In this document: one piece after another, positions 1 to 6,023 of the stretch | How the letters are laid out: each line of letters begins with the position of its first letter | Numbering within the stretch: position 1 is the stretch's first letter | From: Actinomycetes bacterium | GTDB taxonomy: Bacteria; Actinomycetota; Actinomycetes; Propionibacteriales; Nocardioidaceae | NCBI GenBank assembly: GCA_023415395.1 | Contig: JAEZKN010000164.1 | Coordinates: forward strand, 1-8,364 | Length of the DNA stretch: 8,364 nt | Reading direction: 5' to 3' | Program-made: the position numbers and the translations under genes | The notes under the pieces: generated by a model | Seen by the model: the letters and a program-made list of their open reading frames with translations, nothing else | Told to the model about the DNA's origin: nothing | Databases searched by the model: none

Positions 1-1267
1 GGTGCGGGACGGTGGAGTTGCTGATCGCGTTGATCATCATCGCGCCGTGCTTGATGATGCCGCCCTGCTCGTAGTCCTTGCCGACCATGTAGCCGGTGGT
101 GTTGTGCAGGAAGAGCAGCGGGGTGTCCGACTGGTTGGCGAGCTGCACGAACTGCGTGGCCTTCTGGGCCTCCTCGGAGAAGAGCACCCCCTGGGCGTTG
201 GCCAGGATGCCGATCGGGCGGCCGTGCAGCCGCGCCCAGCCGGTGACCAGCGAGGAGCCGTAGAGCGGCTTGAACTCGTCGAAGACCGTGCCGTTGGTGG
301 GCGAGACCCCGTCGCAGATGCGGCGGATGACCTCGCGCGGGTCGAACGGCTCCTTGAGGTCGGTCGGGATCAGGTCGAGCAGGCCCTCGGGGTCCTCGTC
401 GGGCTCGGCACAGGCCACGGTGGTTGAGGAATGACGAAGTCCTGTCTCGAAACCACCGTGGGCGGCACGGGAGTTTCGAGACGGTTGCTGCGCAACCTCC
501 TCAACCACCGTGCCGGCCTTGCGCCAGTTGAGCCGGGCGACGATGCGGCGCCCGATGCGGATCGCGTCGTGCTCGTCCTCGGCGAGGTAGTCGGCCAGGC
601 CGGAGGTGCGCGCGTGCATCTCGGCACCGCCGAGGGACTCGTCGTCGGACTCCTCACCGGTCGCCATCTTGACCAGCGGCGGGCCTCCGAGGAAGACCTT
701 GGCCTGCCCCTTGACCATCACCGTGTAGTCCGACATGCCCGGCACGTAGGCGCCACCGGCGGTGGAGTTGCCGAAGACCAGCGCGATCGTCGGCTCCTTG
801 CGGGCGCTGGCCCGGGTGATGTCGCGGAAGAGCTTGCCGCCCGGGATGAAGATCTCCTTCTGGGTCGGCAGGTCCGCGCCGCCGGACTCGACCAGGGAGA
901 CCGTGGGCAGGCCGTTCTTCTCCGCGATCTCGGCGGCCCGGAAGATCTTCTTCAGCGTCCACGGGTTCGAGGCGCCGCCCTTCACCGTGGGGTCGTTGGC
1001 GGTGATCATGCACTCCACGCCCTCGATGACGCCGATGCCGGTCACCACGCTCGCGCCCACCGGGAAGTCCGAGCCCCAGCCGGCCAGCGGCGAGAGCTCG
1101 AGGAAGGCCGAGCCCTCGTCGACGAGCAGCTCGATCCGCTCGCGCGCCAGCAGCTTGCCGCGGGCGTGGTGGCGGTCGACGTACTTCTGGCCGCCTCCGG
1201 CGACGGCCTTGGCGTTCTCGGTGTCGAGGCTCGCGACCTTCTCCAGCATCGCTTCGCGGTTGCTCAT
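1..1267 (-). CDS. Acyl-CoA carboxylase beta (carboxyltransferase) subunit, 3' end outside window
   Basis: This subunit would transfer carboxylate from carboxybiotin to an acyl-CoA, working with a biotin carboxylase/BCCP alpha subunit not seen here. About 422 residues are visible; family members run to roughly 510-540, so about 100 C-terminal residues are missing. Family motifs are GGAYVPGMSDY (171-181), VFLGGPPLVKMATGEE (191-206), GGAEMHARTSG (213-223) and, in the second crotonase-like half, FDEFKPLYG and HNTTGYMVG. These resemble methylcrotonoyl- or geranoyl-CoA carboxylase beta subunits (MccB/AtuC) more than acetyl- or propionyl-CoA types. The ATG overlaps the SRPBCC stop codon (ATGA) and has a strong AAGGAGG ten bases upstream. 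Oddly, residues about 253-284 in the linker between the half-domains are encoded by an inverted pair of palindromic repeats. They use GTT, CAA, TCT, CGA, CTT and TCA codons that are rare in the rest of the gene, yet no stop or frameshift results. Family is certain; substrate is inferred from neighbours only. Confidence 0.93.
   Translation of the reverse strand, partial: MSNREAMLEKVASLDTENAKAVAGGGQKYVDRHHARGKLLARERIELLVDEGSAFLELSPLAGWGSDFPVGASVVTGIGVIEGVECMITANDPTVKGGASNPWTLKKIFRAAEIAEKNGLPTVSLVESGGADLPTQKEIFIPGGKLFRDITRASARKEPTIALVFGNSTAGGAYVPGMSDYTVMVKGQAKVFLGGPPLVKMATGEESDDESLGGAEMHARTSGLADYLAEDEHDAIRIGRRIVARLNWRKAGTVVEEVAQQPSRNSRAAHGGFETGLRHSSTTVACAEPDEDPEGLLDLIPTDLKEPFDPREVIRRICDGVSPTNGTVFDEFKPLYGSSLVTGWARLHGRPIGILANAQGVLFSEEAQKATQFVQLANQSDTPLLFLHNTTGYMVGKDYEQGGIIKHGAMMINAISNSTVPH
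416..460 (-). repeat. REP-like palindromic unit A (45 bp)
   Basis: Read on the minus strand, the unit begins CACGGTGGTTTCGAGAC and ends CCTCAACCACCGTG. Its termini are a perfect 10-bp inverted repeat (CACGGTGGTT at 416-425 and AACCACCGTG at 451-460), so it can fold alone. The centre holds a short GAC-GAA-GTC hairpin on the plus strand. Its first 17 bases differ from those of unit B at two positions and its last 15 are identical. Confidence 0.8.
466..512 (+). repeat. REP-like palindromic unit B (47 bp)
   Basis: Read on the plus strand, the unit begins CACGGGAGTTTCGAGAC and ends CCTCAACCACCGTG. The centre (483-497) is a perfect hairpin, GGTTGC-TGC-GCAACC. It is the inverted partner of unit A. 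The conserved ends with a variable hairpin core suggest that the ends are what is recognised, for folding or mobilisation. Confidence 0.8.
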
Positions 1268-1728
1268 CGCTCGACCACCTCCTTCATCTTCTCGAGGGTG
1301 GTGCGCATGCCCGTGTCGTTGGTGCGGCCGCGCAGCTTGCCGAGCACCAGCCAGTACAGACGGAGCGGGAGCCGGGGCTCGAGCCGGAAGTACTCGGTGA
1401 CGAGCGAGCCGTCGCCGTCCGGCTGGATCCGGTAGCCCCAGTTGTTGACCGCGAGGTCCTCGGTGCCGACCCGGAACTCGAAGACCTCGCCGGGCACGCA
1501 CGCGGTGACCTGGCAGGGGGTCCAGTACGTCGGCCCGACGCCGTTGCGGCGTACGTGGCCCTTGAAGTAGGCGCCGACCTCCGGACCGGTGGGCCCCCGG
1601 GTCCACCGCGCCTCGAACGTCTCGGGCGAGAACTCGCCGATGCGGGTCACGTCGGACACCAGCGCCCAGACCTTCTCCGGCGGCGCGGCCATCCGCACCG
1701 TCACCTCGCCGCCCATCGAGGTGCTCAT
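1264..1728 (-). CDS. SRPBCC-fold (START/polyketide-cyclase-like) protein
   Basis: This 154-residue protein has the length and pattern of the SRPBCC helix-grip fold. There is a beta-strand start with MAAPPEKVWALVSDVTRIGEFSP (the typical 'ap.evvwalvsd..r..efsp' segment, residues 13-35), alternating strands in the middle, and a long C-terminal amphipathic helix (about 125-153). Such proteins bind a hydrophobic ligand in a cavity; some are cyclases, hydrolases or carriers, and no catalytic residues can be named here. There is no signal peptide, so it is probably cytoplasmic. It starts within the stop codon of the dehydrogenase gene (ATGA) and ends within the start codon of the carboxylase, which implies co-translation with both. 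A role in handling or isomerising a hydrophobic acyl intermediate is a guess from context. Confidence 0.85.
   Translation of the reverse strand: MSTSMGGEVTVRMAAPPEKVWALVSDVTRIGEFSPETFEARWTRGPTGPEVGAYFKGHVRRNGVGPTYWTPCQVTACVPGEVFEFRVGTEDLAVNNWGYRIQPDGDGSLVTEYFRLEPRLPLRLYWLVLGKLRGRTNDTGMRTTLEKMKEVVER
1278..1284 (-). promoter_or_regulatory. Strong ribosome binding site for the carboxylase gene
   Basis: AAGGAGG on the minus strand lies inside the last codons of the SRPBCC gene (the KEVVER end), ten bases before the carboxylase ATG. It supports that start even though the two genes overlap. Confidence 0.7.
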
Positions 1729-2843
1729 GCGTACCCCAGCAGCTTGGCCGCCAGGTCGGCGAGCACCTCGGTGGCGCCGCCGCCGATCGGGAGCAGCCGG
1801 GCGTCGCGGAAGTGCCGCTCGACCTCGGTGCCGTGCATGTAGCCGGTGCCGCCGTGCAGCTGGACGGCCTGGTCGCAGACGTAGGCCGCGCAGTCGACCG
1901 CGGTCTGCTTGGCCAGGCAGGCCTCGGCGATGACCTGCTCGCCCGCGGCGTGCCGGCGGGCGACCTCGCGGGTGTAGGTGCGGGCCACCTCGACCTGCCG
2001 GCGCATCTCGACCAGCTTGTGCCGCACGGACTGGCGGCTGATCAGCGGCTTGCCGAAGGTGTCGCGGTCGCGGCAGTACGCCGCCGTCAGCTCGAGCGCG
2101 CGGCCGGCGATGCCGTAGCCGTGGACCGCCAGCGCGAGCCGCTCGACGACGAACTGCTCGGCGATCTGGAGGAAGCCGCCGTTCTCCTCGCCGACCAGGT
2201 TGCCCACCGGCACCCGGACGTCGACGAAGGAGAGCTCCGCGGTGTCGGAGCAGTGCCAACCCATCTTCTGCAGCGACCGGTCGACGGTGAAGCCGGGCGT
2301 GCTCTTCTCGACGACGAGCAGGCTGACGCCGCCGGCGCCCGGGCCGCCCGTGCGCACCGCGGTCGTCACGAAGTCGGCGCGGACGCCGCTGGTGATGAAG
2401 GTCTTCGCGCCGTTGACGACGAAGTGGTCGCCGTCGCGCACCGCGGTCGTGCGGATCCCGCCGACGTCGGAGCCGCCGCCGGGCTCGGTGATGCCGAGCG
2501 CGCCGATCTTCTCCCCTGCCAGGGTGGGCCGGACGAAGCGGTCGACGAGGTCGGCGCTGCCGTGGGCGGCGATGTGCGGGAGCGCGATGCCGCCGGTGAA
2601 CAGGCCGGCCATCAGGCCGCTGGAGGCGCCGGCCTCGAACATCCCCTCCTGGAGGTCGACGGTGTCGAGCGCGTCGCCGCCCTCTCCCCCGACCTCCTCG
2701 GCGAAGGAGATGCCGAGCAGGCCCTGCTTGGCCGCGGCGAGGTGGAGCTCGCGCGGGATCGTGCCCGCGTCCTCCCACTCCTGGAGGTGGTCGACCACCT
2801 CGCGGCGCACGAACTCGGCGCCCAGCTCCTTCAACGCGGTCAT
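1725..2843 (-). CDS. Acyl-CoA dehydrogenase, isovaleryl/long-chain catalytic type
   Basis: This 372-residue flavoprotein would insert an alpha,beta double bond in an acyl-CoA using FAD and pass electrons to ETF. Motifs are ITEPGGGSDVGGI (118-130, flavin loop), VNGAKTFITSG (143-153), the helix-G segment VVERLALA (232-239), RDTFGKPL (260-267) and QLHGGTGYMHGTEVERHFRDAR (328-349). The position that carries the catalytic Glu in MCAD/SCAD-type enzymes (YEGT) is Gly here (PIGGGATEV, 352-360). A Glu is instead present in the ERL motif (E234), as known for isovaleryl-CoA and long-chain acyl-CoA dehydrogenases. AtuD citronellyl-CoA dehydrogenases would be consistent. The N terminus is some ten residues shorter than usual, but the ATG has AGGAGG seven bases upstream and overlaps the atuA stop codon, so the start looks right. 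Branched or terpenoid substrate is inferred. Confidence 0.93.
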   Translation of the reverse strand: MTALKELGAEFVRREVVDHLQEWEDAGTIPRELHLAAAKQGLLGISFAEEVGGEGGDALDTVDLQEGMFEAGASSGLMAGLFTGGIALPHIAAHGSADLVDRFVRPTLAGEKIGALGITEPGGGSDVGGIRTTAVRDGDHFVVNGAKTFITSGVRADFVTTAVRTGGPGAGGVSLLVVEKSTPGFTVDRSLQKMGWHCSDTAELSFVDVRVPVGNLVGEENGGFLQIAEQFVVERLALAVHGYGIAGRALELTAAYCRDRDTFGKPLISRQSVRHKLVEMRRQVEVARTYTREVARRHAAGEQVIAEACLAKQTAVDCAAYVCDQAVQLHGGTGYMHGTEVERHFRDARLLPIGGGATEVLADLAAKLLGYA

Positions 2844-4549
2844 ACGAGGTCCTCCTGGACGTGGACGTAGCGGGAGCGCACCCACTCGCCGAGGCCCTTG
2901 GCCTGCGGGTCGAAGCGGGTGGACGCGGCGACGCCGTCGCCGAGGAGCCCGTGGATCACGACGTTGACGGCGCCGAGGTTCGGCAGCACGTAGACGTCGA
3001 CCTCGAGGTCGGCGGCCTCCGGCACCAGCTCGCGCACCTTGCGGGGGGTGATCAGCTTGGCCAGCCACTGCACGCGGTCGGCGTACTTCGCCGAGCCGTC
3101 GTTGACCACCCAGAGGCCGAGATTGGCGTCGCCGCCCTTGTCCCCGGAGCGCGCGTGCACGAAGGTGCCCAGCGGCATCCGGCGATTGACCTGGTCGGTC
3201 GGGGCCGGGTAGGGCGAGGGACGCCGCCCCTCTCCCGGGTCGACCTCGGAGAACACGGTCGGGTCGGCGACCACCTCGCGGCGGCCGTCGGCGTGCACGA
3301 CGGTGTGGGTGACGGCCGAGCGGTCGACGTACTCCGGGCGGTAGACGCCGAACGGGGTGCCCGCCGCCGGCGGGGCGGTCATCGTGAAGCCGGGGTACGA
3401 CGCCAGCGCGAGCTCGACGGCCGGGCCGGTGAACGCGCGGCCGACCGGGCCGGGCTGGGGGTCCTTGACGATGCAGCGCAGCAGGGCGGAGGCGCCCTCC
3501 TCGGTGTCGGCGTCCGGGGGCGGGACCGCGGCGAGCGTCCAGGTGACGTCGGCGGCGACGATCCGGGGGCTGAGCTGCTCGCGCACCCAGTCGGCCTTGG
3601 CCTCGATGTCGAGGCCGGTGAGCACGAACTCCGCGGTGTTGCGGAAGCCGCCGAGCTCGTTGACGCAGACCTTGAGCCGCTCCGGCGGTGCCTGGCCGCG
3701 GACCCCGCTGATCTCGACGCGGTCCGGGCCGGCCTGGCGCAGCGTGATCGAGTCGAGGTGGGTGGTGACGTCGGGGTTGAGGTAGCGCGTGGACTGGATC
3801 TCGTAGAGCAGCTGCGCGGTGACGGTGTCGACCGTGACGGCGCCGCCGGTCCCGTCGTGCTTGGTGATCACGCTGCTGCCGTCGGCGGCGATCTCGGCGA
3901 GCGGGAAGCCGAGCGGGGTCAGGTGGTCCGGCAGCGAGCGGAAGCCGGAGAAGTTGCCGCCCGTGGCCTGGGTGCCGCACTCCAGCACGTGCCCGGCGAC
4001 GACGGCACCGGCCAGCTCGTCGTGCTGCTCGGGGGTCCAGCCGTGGTGGGCGACGGCGGGGCCGACGACCAGGCTGGCGTCGGTGACCCGGCCGGTGACG
4101 ACCACGTCCGCGCCGCCGCGCAGGGCGGCGGCGATGCCGAAGCCGCCGAGGTAGGCGTTGGCGGTGAGGGCGTCGTCGCTGATCCCGACTTCCTGGGCCG
4201 ACGAGCGGACGTCGTCGCCCTCCACGTGGGCCACGGCGACGTCGAGCCCGAGGCCCGACGCGACCTCGCGGATCCGGTCGGCCAGTCCGGCGGGGTTGAG
4301 CCCGCCGGCGTTGCTGACGATCTTCACCCCACGCTCGAGGGCGAGGCCGAGGCAGTCCTCGAGCTGGCGCAGGTGGGTCTTCGCGTAGCCCAGCGAGGGG
4401 TCCTTCATGGTGTCCTTGCCGAGGATGAGCATGGTCAGCTCAGCCAGGTAGTCGCCGGTCAGGTAGTCGAGCTCTCCGCCCTCGAGCATCTCCCGCATCG
4501 CGGAGAGCCGGTCGCCGTAGAAGCCGGAACAGTTGCCGATGCGCATCAC
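2840..4549 (-). CDS. atuA: AtuA family protein (DUF1446 plus C-terminal AtuA-like domain)
   Basis: This 569-residue protein has two parts. Residues 1-450 form the DUF1446/AtuA domain, with motifs SGFYGDR (8-14), DYLTGDYLAELTM (28-40), VSNAGGLNP (78-86), VTGRVTDASL (151-160) and LECGTQATGGNFSG (189-202). Residues about 457-565 form the C-terminal AtuA-like domain, opening with PLGTFVHARSGDKGGDANLG. In Pseudomonas, AtuA is needed for growth on acyclic terpenes, but its reaction has not been established as far as I know. There is no signal peptide or membrane segment. Two starts are possible: GTG at 4549, overlapping the upstream TGA by four bases, and ATG at 4546, overlapping by one; they differ by one residue. 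No strong ribosome binding site is seen, so translation is probably coupled to the upstream gene. The symbol follows the family; terpene use in this host is unproven. Confidence 0.92.
   Translation of the reverse strand: MMRIGNCSGFYGDRLSAMREMLEGGELDYLTGDYLAELTMLILGKDTMKDPSLGYAKTHLRQLEDCLGLALERGVKIVSNAGGLNPAGLADRIREVASGLGLDVAVAHVEGDDVRSSAQEVGISDDALTANAYLGGFGIAAALRGGADVVVTGRVTDASLVVGPAVAHHGWTPEQHDELAGAVVAGHVLECGTQATGGNFSGFRSLPDHLTPLGFPLAEIAADGSSVITKHDGTGGAVTVDTVTAQLLYEIQSTRYLNPDVTTHLDSITLRQAGPDRVEISGVRGQAPPERLKVCVNELGGFRNTAEFVLTGLDIEAKADWVREQLSPRIVAADVTWTLAAVPPPDADTEEGASALLRCIVKDPQPGPVGRAFTGPAVELALASYPGFTMTAPPAAGTPFGVYRPEYVDRSAVTHTVVHADGRREVVADPTVFSEVDPGEGRRPSPYPAPTDQVNRRMPLGTFVHARSGDKGGDANLGLWVVNDGSAKYADRVQWLAKLITPRKVRELVPEAADLEVDVYVLPNLGAVNVVIHGLLGDGVAASTRFDPQAKGLGEWVRSRYVHVQEDLV
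2851..2856 (-). promoter_or_regulatory. Ribosome binding site for the acyl-CoA dehydrogenase
   Basis: AGGAGG on the minus strand lies seven bases before the ATG, inside the last codons of atuA. It decides the start of a dehydrogenase whose N terminus is shorter than the family norm. Confidence 0.7.
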
Positions 4550-5343
4550 TTCTTGGCCCGCCCCTCACCGGCGGGCCCGGCGAAGGCCTGGGCGATGCCC
4601 AGCCACCTCTCGGCGTCCGCGCCGACGGCCACCAGGTCGGTGTCGTCGCGGTGCACGCGCTGGGTCACCAGCAGGCAGAAGTCCAGTGCGGACCCGCGCA
4701 CCGACTGGGCGGCGTCCTCCGGTCCCCACACCCACGCCTCGCCCGAGGGCGAGGTCAGCTCGATGCGGAACTCCTCGGCCGGGGCCTCCAGGCCGTGCAC
4801 CGAGAAGGCGAAGCCCCGGGTGCGGACGCCGAGGTGCGCGACGTGCCGGATCCGGTCGGTCTGCTCCGGGGCGAGGCCGAGGGCGTCGTACACGTCGAGC
4901 GCGTGCGCCCAGGTCTCCATGAAACGGGCGGTCGCCATCGAGGTGGGCGACATCGGCGGGCCGAACCACGGCATCTTCTCGCCGTCGGGGTGGTCGCGCA
5001 GCGCGCGCTGGAGCTCCTCGCGGGCCGCGCCCCAGCGGGCGAGCAGCGCCGCCGGCGCGAGCCGGGCGATCTCGAGGGCCTGGGCGTCGACGTAGCCGAG
5101 CGGGTCCTCGATCGCCTCGAGCACGACCGCGTCCCACGCCTGCTTGCCCTCCTCGGTCCGGGCACCGGCGGCGAGCACCGCGACCTCGTCGGTCCAGAGC
5201 AGGTGGGCGACCTGGGTCGCCACCGTCCAGCCGGCGGCCGGGGTGGGGGTCGCCCACCCGTCCTCGTCCAGGCCGGACACCGTGCTCCAGAGGCGGTCGC
5301 CCTCCGCCCTCAGGTCGTCGAGCAGGTCGTCGCGCAGGCTCAT
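4546..5343 (-). CDS. DinB/maleylpyruvate-isomerase-like metal-binding protein (TIGR03084-type)
   Basis: This 265-residue protein has an N-terminal four-helix DinB-like domain. Candidate metal ligands are H47 (in QVAHLLW) and an ExxxH pair, E143 and H147 (in METWAHALDVYDALG), the same arrangement as in mycothiol-dependent maleylpyruvate isomerase. A C-terminal domain (about 175-255) contains WVWGPEDAAQSVRGSALDFCLLVTQR, resembling the C-terminal region of that family. The likely role is a metal- and possibly mycothiol-dependent transfer or isomerisation; the actual reaction is unknown. The ATG overlaps the tetR stop (ATGA) and has AAGGAG five bases upstream. Its place between the regulator and atuA suggests a dedicated pathway role, perhaps detoxifying or isomerising an unsaturated intermediate (inference). 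Confidence 0.85.
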   Translation of the reverse strand: MSLRDDLLDDLRAEGDRLWSTVSGLDEDGWATPTPAAGWTVATQVAHLLWTDEVAVLAAGARTEEGKQAWDAVVLEAIEDPLGYVDAQALEIARLAPAALLARWGAAREELQRALRDHPDGEKMPWFGPPMSPTSMATARFMETWAHALDVYDALGLAPEQTDRIRHVAHLGVRTRGFAFSVHGLEAPAEEFRIELTSPSGEAWVWGPEDAAQSVRGSALDFCLLVTQRVHRDDTDLVAVGADAERWLGIAQAFAGPAGEGRAKK

Positions 5344-5951
5344 CGCAGCTCCTTGTCCAAGACGTCGGCCCAGCGGTCGAGCACGCGGGCCCGGCGGCGG
5401 GTGTCGTCGGTGATGGTGTCCGCGAGGCCGAGGCCGCGGACCAGGTCGAGGGTCGCCTGCACGAGCTCGCGGTTGCCCGGGACGGACTCGTCGAGGCCGA
5501 GCAGGTCGACGGTCAGGCGGTGGGTCTCGCGGCCGATGCGCTGCTCCAGCGGCGCGACCGCCTCGAGCAGCGCGGCGTCGGTGCGCGCCGCGACCCACAG
5601 CTCGAGGGCGGCGCTGAAGACCTTGCCGGTGAAGTGGTCGGCGAGCATCTCCAAGACCGCGCGGGTGCGGCGCGGGCCGCCGCCGGGCAGCCTCGCGGCC
5701 GCGGCCTCGAGCTCCTGGGCGCGCTTCTCGGTGAGGTGCTCGACCGCCGCGACGACCAGGTCGTTCTTGGTCGGGAAGTGGTGCAGCTGCGCGCCGCGGC
5801 TCACGCCCGCGCGCTCGGAGACCAGCGTCGTCGACGTCCCGGCGAAGCCGCGCTCGACCAGGCACTCGACCGTCGCCTCGAGCAGCCGGGCCCGCATCAC
5901 GCGGGTGCGCTCCTCCTGCGGGACGCGCGCGCTCCCGGCCGACGTGGTCAT
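5340..5951 (-). CDS. TetR-family transcriptional regulator, first gene of the operon
   Basis: This 203-residue protein has an N-terminal TetR DNA-binding domain. Helix 1 includes RARLLEATVECLVERGFAG (20-38), and the helix-turn-helix is TSTTLVSERAGVSRGAQLHHFPTKNDLV (39-66), ending in the typical Y/HHFP.K..L pattern. The C-terminal ligand domain (about 75-203) is all-helical and unrecognised in detail. As first gene of the run, with palindromes over its own promoter, it probably represses the operon and itself, released by an acyl-CoA or related pathway intermediate (inference; AtuR of Pseudomonas is a TetR-type repressor with a comparable job). The chosen ATG lies six bases after a possible -10 box, which would make the mRNA leaderless. 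A TTG at 5978 would add nine residues but would run through the promoter palindromes, so it is less likely. Confidence 0.93.
   Translation of the reverse strand: MTTSAGSARVPQEERTRVMRARLLEATVECLVERGFAGTSTTLVSERAGVSRGAQLHHFPTKNDLVVAAVEHLTEKRAQELEAAAARLPGGGPRRTRAVLEMLADHFTGKVFSAALELWVAARTDAALLEAVAPLEQRIGRETHRLTVDLLGLDESVPGNRELVQATLDLVRGLGLADTITDDTRRRARVLDRWADVLDKELR
5349..5354 (-). promoter_or_regulatory. Ribosome binding site for the metal-binding protein gene
   Basis: AAGGAG on the minus strand lies five bases before the ATG at 5343, inside the last codons of tetR. Confidence 0.6.
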
Positions 5952-5986
5952 GGCGCCAGCATGGCTGGCGCAAAACAAACAGTCAA
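5952..5986 (-). promoter_or_regulatory. Promoter of the tetR-to-carboxylase operon, probably leaderless
   Basis: On the minus strand, TTGACT (5986-5981) is followed by a 17-base spacer and CATGCT (5963-5958), then six bases before the tetR ATG. The -35 matches consensus at 5 of 6 positions. The -10 matches only A, T and the final T. Spacing is ideal and would place the start of transcription at or next to the A of ATG. No ribosome binding site is seen. Confidence 0.5.
5953..5971. promoter_or_regulatory. Perfect GC-rich palindrome over the -10 and start region
   Basis: GCGCCAGC-ATG-GCTGGCGC has 8-bp perfect arms and a 3-bp spacer. It begins two bases from the tetR start codon and covers the candidate -10. 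It could be a second operator or, if transcribed, a 5' hairpin. Its sequence is unrelated to the 5973-6002 palindrome. Confidence 0.5.
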
Positions 5987-6002
5987 GCCTGACTTTTTCT
6001 TT
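5973..6002. promoter_or_regulatory. Extended AT-rich palindrome, candidate TetR operator over the -35
   Basis: The core is AGTCA-AGCC-TGACT (5981-5994). Extending outward, 11 of 13 positions in each arm pair, giving a 30-bp imperfect palindrome from AAACAAAC to TTTTCTTT. It is an AT-rich island in GC-rich DNA and covers the -35 hexamer, a position where binding would block transcription of tetR and the operon. Confidence 0.55.
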
Positions 6003-6023
6003 GCCGAGGCTCGGCGCCGGGGC

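Larger units (their letters stand above)
416..512. repeat. REPIN-like inverted doublet of two palindromic units inside the carboxylase gene
   Basis: Two units of about 46 bp lie head to head with a 5-bp spacer (461-465). The outermost 15 bases (416-430 and 498-512, TCCTCAACCACCGTG) are perfect inverted repeats. So are the inner 10 bases (444-453 and 473-482, GTCTCGAAAC/GTTTCGAGAC). The unit centres differ (13 versus 15 bases). The layout matches REP doublets (REPINs) described in gammaproteobacteria, which RAYT transposases mobilise. Whether the actinobacterial element belongs to that class is inference. It is AT-richer than its surroundings and lies inside a coding region. Confidence 0.85.

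Noticed and set aside
416..512. Suspected frameshift or pseudogene in the carboxylase caused by the repeat
   Set aside because: Codon-by-codon translation across the element keeps the same frame with conserved sequence on both sides and no stop.
2784..2801. Perfect 18-bp palindrome GAGGTGGTCGACCACCTC inside the dehydrogenase gene
   Set aside because: It encodes a conserved N-terminal stretch (EVVDHL) with the usual GC-rich codons; no second copy or regulatory setting was seen, so chance is likely.
2861..5095. Long open plus-strand frame of 744 codons opposite atuA and its neighbours
   Set aside because: It is an antisense shadow typical of very GC-rich DNA; the translation is low-complexity and shows no recognisable family, while the minus-strand frames carry clear conserved motifs.
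5952..5978. TTG start at 5978 for tetR
   Set aside because: It would add nine residues unlike any TetR N terminus and cover the promoter and palindrome; the ATG at 5951 fits the family.
6003..6015. GCCGAGGCTCGGC palindrome after the phosphatase gene as a terminator
   Set aside because: The stem is short, the loop is three bases or fewer, and on the transcribed strand it is followed by an A-rich, not U-rich, stretch. It also abuts the operator region.
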